In this document: positions 51,763 through 61,565 of the stretch, piece by piece
Position numbering within the stretch: the stretch's first letter is position 1
Layout of the letters: each line of letters begins with the position of its first letter
Source of the DNA: Rotaria macrura
Lineage: Eukaryota; Rotifera; Eurotatoria; Philodinida; Philodinidae
DNA length: 64,000 nucleotides
NCBI GenBank assembly: GCA_900239685.1
Contig: OENT01000701.1
Coordinates: 20,024-84,023 of the forward strand
Direction of reading: 5' to 3'
The notes under the pieces: generated by a model
Databases searched by the model: none
Told to the model about the DNA's origin: nothing
Seen by the model: only the letters and a program-made list of their open reading frames with translations
Made by a program: the position numbers and the translations under genes

Positions 51763-53390
51763 TCAAGTTTGAGCTGTCACTTAGAAAGGTCCGTTTGAAC
51801 TGAAATTTTCAAGGGTGATGAAGCGTTATTAGAAACAATAGCCGTAAAAATTTCAGCTCAATATATTGAACTGAGCCGAAGATATGGCTTATTTTCCTGC
51901 GAATTATGACCTCCAGAAGAAACACTACGGCTCTGCCAATAGTAGAACTAGAAAAGTCGCCGTTGTCTTAAACCTAGTCCAACACCAATTCGAAACTTTT
52001 ATCCGAACAGAATTTTAAAATTTGCTGTAATACGCTTTTTACAAGCATTTAAATCGAATAGGAGTCAAAATTTGGCTAAAATGATCACCTGTTGATATTG
52101 CATCTGACTTTTCTCAGTCAGGAATCAAATATGAAAAATTTGGCTGGACAAGATTTTACTTACACTTGAAGCTTAAAAATAAAAAAAATGACCTTATTAT
52201 TTAAAATCTCTGTTTCTCTGACGGCGAATAACCTTGTTTTGAGAAAAACGAGAAATTAGTTGAAGAATCATTTTTTCTTTGTTTAAACTCAAAAAAAACT
52301 TGGAAAAGAAGATCTCTTTACTATATTTTTACACTGAATCTTCTTGATGACGTAGTAAATGACATCAAGTCTCGCTCCATCTACAAATGATCTAAAGAGA
52401 AGTGGTGCTAGGGCTATTTTTCGACCTAGCTCTTTTTTGTTTAAAAATAATTATACGGTTGAAATCAATATAAAATTCCTAACAAAATGCTGTATTTGTT
52501 TTGTTAAATAAGTTTTGTTGAAAAACAACAGTGAACAATGAAAATAATATCTTATTATCCTAGTTATTTCGAATATTTGACTACTTTTCGCAACTTTCCT
52601 ACAAGTTTCATGTTGATATTCAGATGGAGCATGAAAAACTATACAAGCATGTATAAGTAACTTATTGCATGGATCTTCTGTTAAAATAAAAGTTAACCTA
52701 CATTTCGAATACTCTATGGATTTATTCCTCTTTTTCTGAAGTTTTTAATAAAATGAACTTAACCAATAGTTCTTTTAGCCCCTTAATAGAATGAAATCGA
52801 TAGATCTATCATTTCTGCACATATTCATTGTATTTCTTCTTTCCTAAACTTATTTCTTTGATTACAAGGCAGCAATCTGTGAAACACGGTAAAAACAACA
52901 ATCGCCACTGGGTCAGAAAATGCCACTTTTTTTTTGTGGAACATTTTTATGGGAGACAAACCTCATATTCGTGATTAGCATATTAAATAAGCTATGTTTA
53001 AATCAAACTCTGGGAAAAAAGGAAGGGAAAGAAAATGTTTTTCACACATGACTGAGGCAAAATGATTTTACAAAAAATAAAACTTTTTTTTTTCATTAAA
53101 AACACCATTTTGTTCAGAATTCTATGCTGATTTCAACTATGTAATTATTTTAACAGAAAATAGCTTGGTTGAAAATTTGCGTTTCCTTCATTTGGCTTTT
53201 CTCGACAAAGAAAGGCTGTACGGTTTAGTATTTTTTCCGTAAATCTCTTCAAATCGAATCTTTTCTAAAACGCCTATATATACTCTGAAAGAAGAGACTT
53301 TAAGACATCAACCCATGATAAAAGCTAAACCATTAATCTTTTCGAAAAAATCGTCTTTTCTGAGGGAGGGTGCTCCTTAAATATATTCAT
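51763..53390. other. Non-coding, possibly repeat-derived segment
   Basis: No open frame of note on either strand. Recurrent short words (AAATTTCAGCTCAA, GAACTGAGCC, TTTGGCTAAAA and TTTGGCTGG) suggest an old non-coding repeat. I could not define ends or terminal repeats. Confidence 0.25.
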
Positions 53391-54241
53391 CACATAGGAG
53401 ATTTATATAAACATAATAGACGAATCAATAGACGCAACAAAATTATCAATACCATGTACCCTAATGCATACCGAAGACGACGCATTTTCGATAAGATCTT
53501 CAACATTTCATGCTCATTTGATTGAAAATAATATTTACTAGAAACTTTTGGTATCGATGAAGCGCATTATTCACACATACTTGTGTCGCAGTCTGGATTC
53601 TCGAGAGACAGCAATTATCTTTAATTATTGTCACATCAAAGAATCCTATTTATTCTTATGATTAATCGGTGAAAATCTTCATTATCTTTTTCACATAATT
53701 TCGTACTATACAAGAACGAAGGATACATACACACAGAACAACAACACCAGCCGAATGAAGTTATAGTATCGTTTTCTAGGCTACACACATTCTACCGTAG
53801 GAGTTCAATGTTCATGAGTATGCGTACCGGTAATATAAAGAATTCAAATATCTAATATGGTTAAAGAATTTAGTATTGTTGATGTTTTTTGAACTTTGCA
53901 ATTTATTTTAGCTGATAACTTCATTGATAACGAAGTATCAGATGATATAAAATTCTAAGGAGCACTTAAAAGGATTCTTTGATGTGCAACATTCACATGG
54001 AGATTTTCAATACTCCATTTGCGAATTGTACTGAGCATGCTCGATGTTATTTATGTCTTGTATTGAAGATTCAACAAGAACCATGCATCTATTCAGCAAC
54101 CCATATAGATCGACACAGCAAAAAAAGATCAATTGCCATATAACAAATGCAGTACATCGCATCGCGATAAATCGAAGAATACTAATTTATAAAATGAACT
54201 AATTATCTTAGAAGTAGATGATGAATCAGAAATTAAATTAC
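53391..54241. other. Intergenic, no gene seen
   Basis: AT-rich, with no supported gene or repeat up to the mini-element at 54250. Confidence 0.45.
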
Positions 54242-54249
54242 TTCCAGAA

Positions 54250-54311
54250 CAGTGATGGGATCGGTTCGTGTTTTTTACGAACCGAATCGAACCGAACCGA
54301 TCTCATCACTG
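54250..54311. mobile_element. 62-bp hAT-like miniature element with 8-bp target duplication
   Basis: The ends CAGTGATGGGATCGGTTCG (left) and CAGTGATGAGATCGGTTCG (right, reverse complement) are 19-bp inverted repeats with one mismatch. They are flanked by TTCCAGAA (54242-54249) and TGCCAGAA (54312-54319), an 8-bp duplication with one difference. CAGTG...CACTG tips and 8-bp duplications are typical of hAT transposons. The core can only form a hairpin, so it must have been moved by a transposase in trans. Confidence 0.75.
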
Positions 54312-54319
54312 TGCCAGAA

Positions 54320-56928
54320 ACATAAATGATTTACCCCATTTATCACTGTATTGATTTATATAAAGTGCAGAATTCATAGATTAAAATGCATTACGATGAG
54401 AATACATTGATTGAGTAATCTTATGAGACTTCATTTACGCGATGAAATAAATTATAGTAAAAAAACATCTCATCTTTACAATTGTTGTCAAGCACCAATT
54501 AGCCATTCAAAAGAACCAAAGATAATCGTCATGGTGGCTCACTTCCTTTTCGCTTCGTCCTAGATCATTATGTACTCAAGATTATTGATCATCTATATTT
54601 TCGGTTCGATGGTTTACATATCTGTTGTAAGTAGTGCAGCGTTTCCATATATTTGATCACACTTTTAACTTTGTGGAACACACAATTTACGTTCGATTGA
54701 GAATCAAATAGCGATCTAAGAGATTGAATAAAGTATGATAGTCAATTTTTGGGAGAAATCGAAAAGTAATTATTGATAGATCGGGGAAATCGCTTCATTT
54801 TTTGATTTAGTCCATATTCTTTTTCTTCTATTCTCCTATTTTCGAAAAACATCAAGTATTCAGTTAATAAGTTGATTGTCAGCGAATGCACCCACGTCGA
54901 TCTTTGAACTTGCAAAAAAGACAGCTCATTTTCTTCTTCTCTTTCATTACAATAGCATTCATCATCTTTTTGCACTTAAAAATATTTATTCATAATACTC
55001 ACTAGTTGACAGACAGGTGCATTTAACTCTGGATGATCAATGTTACTCAATACTCATTTTATACCACCTTGCCATTATTACCTGATGCCCTTAGTATTTG
55101 CCAAAACTTGTCATGATCTTTGGAAAAATCAACATGGAATATTAAAGCATGATACTCATTTATGAGTGCAATTCTCTATCCTTCTCATTCATAAATCAAA
55201 AACCACATATGTTTTCGTTTAAAAATCAAAACACTTCGAGCTTTATGAATAATCATATACCTTTTCCTATTTTGTTAAAATCAAACACGTTTCGTGAAAA
55301 ACTTCTTCTAAGACAACTTTTTTGCGAAGTTTATGTCAATAGACCTTTCTCAAGAATTGTTTGACGTTGGCAAACACTAGAACGCTATACGAGAGATTAT
55401 ATAAGCCAAAGAATTTAGAATTTTCTAACAGAACGTACACGTTGTCAGTTGATGAGCTAAAAGAGTATATACACGTATGTAAAACGATTTTCTAGTTTTA
55501 TGCAACGTTGAGCGGGTGCCTAATTCTATTCATAAATTCATAACCGGGCTAATTGTTCTACATTGATTTTGTATATTAGTAACCTTCAAGATATCTAGAA
55601 TTTAGATCGGTACATTTAGTCATTTTTCGGGTCGAATTACTCTGGTAAGTACGCAAAATAGATTCAGCGAAAGCTGTAAACAGAGATTAGCATATAAGGA
55701 GGCATGTACGTGAGCTTCGCATATCCTACATTGTGGAATGTTAAAATCAATCATTTTCACTGTATTTCGTTTGTTCGACAAAACGAACAAGAATGATACT
55801 TCTAGAGATGGGCACGATGTTCCTTTCTCTTTGGTTTTTCGACCCATAAGGTATAGATTGTGATTATTTCGTCCCGTTTTATGCCATTCGGCTTCTTGTT
55901 TCATTATCTCTAATTGAGAAAATACTCTTAATTCATAATTTTAGTACTATGTTCTCTGGATAAGAACGTGTGTTTGTCTGCTTGTTGCCTCCATCTCCCG
56001 TCTCATAGCCATACTCGAAAGACAAAGCTGATTGCTCTGACATTAGTTCCTCCGTTTGCTATAGTTAGGCCACCATTCCTTGATATGAAAAAAATGTCTG
56101 TTAATGACAATCGTTGAGGAATTTACCTGTCATATTTTTATATGCATTACCAGAAATTGACGTGATCATCAACAATAGACCTTTTTTAATTATTCCTTCT
56201 GCTTCATACATTTATTTGAAATCTGTTGACTTTTCCTCTTTCCTTTCCTGAAGAGAAGAGAAAACCACTTTATCATTGGTGACACATTTCATTTTGCTCA
56301 GGAGAGAGTTCATGTATATGCCTAGTTATATCAGTCCATATAGCATTCACGTGTAGATAAGCTTTCAGAATATTTTCTGGTTTATCAAAGGGCGAAACAC
56401 GAACAAGTGAGTGTAATGAATAGCCGACACCCTAGCGAATTCATTCTAGTTGCCACTCTCTATATAAATAACCGCTGTAGTGTGCGTCAGCCAAAGATCG
56501 TATACGAGTGATTAGCGTTTTAATTTGATCGTTGTATGTGTTAACATTCAATTTTATGATAAGCATTCGAACAAAATATGATTCTTTAGTGAAAATATCA
56601 CATTTATCTGACAGGTGTGCCATAGTAAACAGAGCTAAATGTTAATGCATATTTTTCCTACTTCCTCTATCGATAAAACGTTCCCTTGTATAGCAAAAGA
56701 CAGAGGATTTTAAGTTGTAAAAAACTAATGATATTGCTTAGATAATAAATTTTTTTTTGTTGGAGCAAGATTTAAAACATGAACGCCTACTTAATTTTCT
56801 AACTTCGATTTCCTGTTTTCTGCTGATATTTACGTATTTGTGTACGCCTCTGCTCGTGAAGGCGAAGGCTATAAGTCAATTATTTAACACCATGAGAAAG
56901 AGAACTTCTTGCGCTATGTTTCATGAAC
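54320..56928. other. Intergenic, weak frames only
   Basis: Minus-strand frames at 54742-54975 (77 codons, acidic) and 55620-55904 (94 codons) and a plus frame at 55149-55364 show no domain, signal peptide or splice context. I do not call them as genes. Confidence 0.4.
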
Positions 56929-56930
56929 TA

Positions 56931-57299
56931 GGGGTGCACCAAAACCACTTTTCTGTGCACTAAGATGATACACTTTCATTATGAAAACCTCCCGAAAAGA
57001 ACCAAATTTTTGTATCAGTTTTAATCAACTTTGTTCACTCTACTTGATGCTAGTAATGTCGTTACCAAAAGCCATGAAAAAAATGCATGATTTGGTAGGT
57101 TTGTATAAAAATGACAATTTTGACCAAAACTTACCAAAACTTGCATTTTTTGTCATTGGTTTTGGTAACGACATGACCAAAATCAAGTAGAGTGAATAAA
57201 GTTGATTACAACTGACACAGCGATTTGGTTTGTTTTGGGGGGTTTTCATAATGAAAATGTATCATCTTTATGCACAGAAGAGTGGTTTTGGTGCAACCC
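56931..57299. mobile_element. 369-bp palindromic MITE flanked by TA (Tc1/mariner-like)
   Basis: The two halves are imperfect inverted copies over their whole length. The left tip GGGGTGCACCAAAACCAC mirrors the right tip, which reads GGGTTGCACCAAAACCAC in reverse complement. Further in, TCATTATGAAAACC and TCACTCTACTTGAT recur in both arms. TA dinucleotides at 56929-56930 and 57300-57301 fit a Tc1/mariner target duplication. Two antisense frames (56981-57190 plus, 57040-57249 minus) encode look-alike peptides only because of the palindrome. They are not genes. Confidence 0.8.
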
Positions 57300-57301
57300 T
57301 A

Positions 57302-58503
57302 TCATCAACCCTTTAACGATTCATGTCGACGATTTTTCGGAGAAAATCATTCGGAATCGATACCTGCTGACATTTTTTAGGCTACTTTGAAGAGTCTTGT
57401 CGTCAAACATCGACTTGTTTCATAAAAAAATTACTGTTATAAAATCGGATACAAAATTTAATTGTAAGCAAACAGTGTAAGTATTACATTGGACAGTGAA
57501 ATAATTTAGGTTTTTCCGAATAAGAAACTGATGATTGCATAGGTCTAGCAGCAAAGAGCTTTTCTTTTGTTTTCATATTTTTTTTCCCTTAAAGCTGTTC
57601 CTCCCAAACATTTCTTCGATAATTCTGAAACGTATAATCAACGCTAGAGAATTTTATGGAGAATTCTGTACGATAGTTGCAATCTAAGCAGAGTCTTACT
57701 TAAAAAATTTCCCCAGTTTTTCTCACTTTTGGACTATCGCAGTTGGACAGTTAAGTACGTGTTCATCTATTGAATACTGCGTCGACAACGGGAACCTATT
57801 AGATAAGTAATGTCATTAGTGTTGTAGAGCTTAAAATTCTTTATCTTTTGTTATCTAGGTAAATCTTTTATTAGCAGGGGAAGTAGGAAAAAATGCAATA
57901 ACATTTAGTTCAGTGTAGTATGGCCCACCCGTTATTCTATAAAAGCATTCAAAATCTGTAGTGTGTCTGAGTCGATCAAGTTCATATTTTTCTCAGCAAT
58001 ACAGAGAAGTAATTAGTTGTTTTTATATGAAAATTATTGTCCGTCAGGGCTAAAAGAATTCTTGATTTGAATGAAAAAATATCGACTCTGTAAACCGTTA
58101 GTAGCTGTATCTCAGAAGGAATTCAAACTACGTTCGGCTGATATTTTATCTCACACTAGAGGATTATGAAAATGAAAAGTCATCCAAATAGCTCTTTAGC
58201 TGTTTGAATTTAGACAGTGATATCGAATTTTTAACGAATTTTCCTGCTTGTATTTCACTATTTCAGTAAAGTCTTGGTTTGAAATTTCCACCTGCAATAT
58301 TGCTCGGGAAAAATTTTCAATAGGACTAGCTTAAGTAATGTAAAGCATCCTCAATGCAAATGATATTACCTTGAGTAGTTCGCTGCTATAATTATCGAGT
58401 GTCGGTGACTGTGCATAAAATCCATGTTACATTAGAAAAATATCATCTTCCTCTATTTTTTCTTATTAGATATAACGTGCAAGTAGAATTGTCTTAACAA
58501 GAT
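57302..58503. other. Intergenic, upstream of the LDLa gene
   Basis: AT-rich, with no supported gene. An acceptor-like TTATTAG at 58463-58469 leaves open a further 5' exon of the LDLa gene. Confidence 0.4.
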
Positions 58504-60042
58504 ATGCTGTTGTTTAGTCTAGTGATTTATATAATCACAACAAGATGCGATGGTTCTCGTCAAATGTATCACACAACGCGTACCAAGGGTAGTGATAGTC
58601 ATACATTTACGTGCCTACCTTATGTATATGAAACGCAATATGGAGGGGATGACACGGCTCGGCTGACCAGCTTTGTTTCTATTAATTCTTATTGTCGCCG
58701 GTTGACATCCGCGACCGAAATCGAAGACGAAATAACAATGTCGCCAAGTGACTCATCGTTTACTTTCGATCAATTACGTAAGATGAATGTTTCAACACGT
58801 CAACTCTTCGACTGGTATGCACCAATAGACGTGATCGAAGAATATGTGTTACGCGAGCGAGCCGATGCATTTTATAATTGTTCCGAATCTGATAACTTCT
58901 GGTTCGGACCAAAATGTACATACAAGATAGATTCATCAGAACGCATGGCTCGTTTGGTCATGGAACAATTCTATATGAAGAAATGGACGTCGGATGTCTT
59001 GTCCATCACACGTGGTACATGCTATCCATTGACTGGTTATGAATGTGAATCTGTTCTATGTCTGGACTGGCGAGAGATATGCGATGGTATGAAAGCTGAT
59101 AATAAGTTCTGTTCTAGATAAGGATGAATTAGAGAACGAATCAAGACTGTATCGATATATGACACATTATTGAGAATAGTTAAGCAATGCTGTGTCCTAC
59201 ACGAGAATATACATATTTTTTCTTTTGAACTGTCAATTTCTGTTCTAGGTAAGGTGGATTGTACGAATGGACTCGATGAGCAAAATTGTCATAGGCTGGA
59301 ATTTAACGAATGTGATCCACAGACTGAATATCGTTGCCGCAATGGGTTATGCATTGATAAAGATTTTGTTTGGACTGCGACAGCTGAATGCTTGGATACT
59401 TCTGATGAGATGAATGAGTATACAAACGATTGTTATTCTAGTTACAATGCAGATTGCGATTATAGACTGTGTCCTGCTCCTTTGATGTTCTCGTGCGGTG
59501 ATGGACACTGTTATGACGGGCCGAGTTTGAAAACTGAATCACCATGCATAACACAGCGAGATCTGCTATATTTCAAGCAGATGCCTCCATCCACTCTCAA
59601 GGTGTTCGCGCATGTTAGTCTTATTTATAATGACTCTTATCCAGAATTGATTTGTTATAATGATACATTGTGCCCCTATCTCTCAAAAATTAATCAAAGA
59701 ACATCGTTTTTATCTAAATGGAACAACTTATCATGTAGCTCGTTCAATCTGTTTACCAACCAAACATACACAAACTTTCAAGAAATGATAACAGGCGTCA
59801 AGCTGCTTGTAAGCTCATGTTCGTTGATGCCTTCAGACAAAACACATGGTCCCAACACGACATTTCACTGTGAAGATGGAAGTAAACGCTTGTCACATCA
59901 TCGCCTATCGGATGGATACGAAGACTGTACACATGGAGAAGATGAGCGTCAACTGAACAAGTTTTCATTGAACCTTCCATATCGGTACAAATGTGACAAT
60001 GGATCACGCAGTATGCCTCTTTGGGCACTAAACGATTTTAAG
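58504..60042 (+). CDS. Secreted/surface LDL-receptor class A repeat protein, 3' end missing or unresolved
   Basis: Exon 1 is 58504-59086 and exon 2 is 59249-60042. The 162-bp intron (GTATGA...TTCTAG) joins in phase 1 at Gly195 and restores an LDLa core reading CDGKVDCTNGLDEQNC. The two exons encode 459 aa. Residues 1-17 form a short signal peptide. A Cys-poor N-terminal region follows, then an LDLa repeat (about 174-208), a second LDLa-like unit (NECDPQTEYRCRNGLCI), and further Cys-rich units (FSCGDGHCYDG, FHCEDGSKRL, YKCDNGSR). LDLa modules bind calcium and protein ligands outside the cell. A strong donor (AAGGTGAGT) ends exon 2, but no downstream exon continues: candidate acceptors at 60139 and 60166 lead to stops within 25 codons. 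Related bdelloid proteins often go on to more LDLa/EGF units and a membrane part (inference), so the gene looks 3'-truncated near the foldback structure at 60449. Confidence 0.75.
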
Positions 60043-60448
60043 GTGAGTATTTTGGAAGTTTTTCACAACAACTCAAAGTACTACTTCTCCATGTTTCTTC
60101 TAAATGTCTTTCCAAAATAACGCCGTTGAATTTCGTACAGCTCAACATGAAAAACTTTTACTCCATTCTTTGAAGTCTCACAACAAGAAGTGCGATGGAG
60201 TCATTGTATTGGATAGCGAAAGAATCGAATACATTCGACATTGTTAACGTGAGCTTGGCTTCCAATCATAGTGATCTATCTGCGAAATTCTCTTGGGTCT
60301 GTGTTGAGAAAGGCTTGACTGGATGGTCAATGTTCTCTCTATATACTTGATCATAGACTAACGATCTTTCATTATCAATATTTACATGAATAACTACGTT
60401 ATAACTACAACAAAGCTGACAGGTGGTCGCTCACTTCGGCACAGACTG
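60043..60448. other. Segment between the LDLa exon and the foldback arm
   Basis: Starts with a consensus donor. It contains acceptor-like sites and a short frame (SHNKKCDGVIVLDSERIEY) after 60166 that ends at a TAA. No clear continuation of the LDLa gene is found. Confidence 0.35.
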
Positions 60449-61221
60449 TTTTCGTTCTACTCGTCCCATCCCTCTTCATTAATTCTTTTAATGCATGCAA
60501 TAAAAATAAAATAATTTAAAAATTCTAAAAGATGTGACAGTAACAATAGAAGATTCTGAGGCATATGATTTTAAATGGGAAAACAGATTATTAAAAAATA
60601 TTAATTAAATGGGATTCTGCAAGAGCTAAAGTGAACGAAGAATAATTAGACTTGCCAATCCGTTTATAAATTTCAACATAATCTAGACCAGCCATATTAC
60701 TGATCAAATGTTATTAAGTATTCAACCACAATAAATAAAAATACACACTGATGAAGTTGAAAATATCGTTATTGAAAATTCTAGTGTATAGATAACTTTC
60801 ATAGAGGACCACTGTTTCCCCTTTTATAGAAAGGAGTTTTTCCATGCAAGACGCTTTATTTTAAGGGTAGTGTGCAGTGAATGTTGAGGTTGAGAAATGA
60901 AATATATTTTCAGCACCAGCAATACATATGTTTGTTTATCGTGGTGGCCTAGTTAAAAACACTTGATCAGTAATATGGCTGGTCTAGATTATGTTGAAAT
61001 TTATAAACGGATTGACAAGTCTAATTATTCTTCGTTCACTTTAGCTCTTGCAGAATCCCATTTAATTAATATTTTTTAATAATCTGTTTTCCCATTTAAA
61101 ATCATATGCCTCAGAATCTTCTATTGTTACTGTCACATCTTTTAGAATTTTTAAATTATTTTATTTTTATTGCATGCATTAAAAGAATTAATGAAGAGGG
61201 ATGGGACGAGAAGAACGAGAA
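60449..61221. mobile_element. Foldback structure: 248-bp near-identical inverted arms around a ~250-bp spacer
   Basis: Positions 60460-60707 and 60963-61210 are inverted copies. I compared them base by base and found one mismatch (C in the left arm near 60657, T in the reverse complement of the right), with no indels. Weaker similarity extends to about 60449/61221 outside and about 60715/60955 inside. The spacer has no open frame. Long terminal inverted repeats of this kind occur in foldback elements and Mutator-like MITEs. I could not identify a target-site duplication, so a recent inverted duplication is the alternative. Confidence 0.85.
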
Positions 61222-61565
61222 AAAGTTTTCTGTGGCGGACAGAACGCAACGAAGAGCCGTGCGACGAAGTGTGCTAATACCCTGCAGGAGATCTTATCCG
61301 AAATACAGATTGAGTCACTTCTATCACTAGAGGACAAATCTTTTAAGAAGGAGAAATGTTTGTGGAAAATGAAAATAGCCTCAATTGAGTGCGTTTCACT
61401 CTTTTTGTTCATCTCAAGTATTTTTTCAGCTCTGCGCTTATCATCTGATTGCCTTTCATTATTTACAACAGCTGCTATAATCGAGTCAACACTTTCAATT
61501 TTCAGTTCTTTTCCATTAATAACTACATTTTTCGTTTTTGTTTCATGCTCGCATTTTGTTACCAA
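61188..61565 (-). other. Hypothetical minus-strand coding remnant entering the foldback arm
   Basis: The minus frame of 125 codons begins with a charged, coding-like stretch (VINGKELKIESVDSIIAA, NNERQSDDKRRAEKI) and then turns low-quality toward its stop, which lies inside the right foldback arm. The overlapping plus frame (61201-61623) is hydrophobic, as expected for an antisense shadow. A plausible chain of upstream minus exons (signal-like frame starting at 61969) could not be joined in phase. It may be a gene cut by the foldback structure or part of a decayed element. No domain was recognised. Confidence 0.25.

Noticed and set aside
55620..55904. 94-codon minus-strand frame
   Set aside because: Starts with a plausible polar N-terminus, but no domain, signal peptide, promoter or conserved pattern could be recognised.
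56981..57249. Two antisense frames encoding similar 69-residue peptides
   Set aside because: The similarity follows from the palindrome; they are two readings of inverted arms, not conserved genes.
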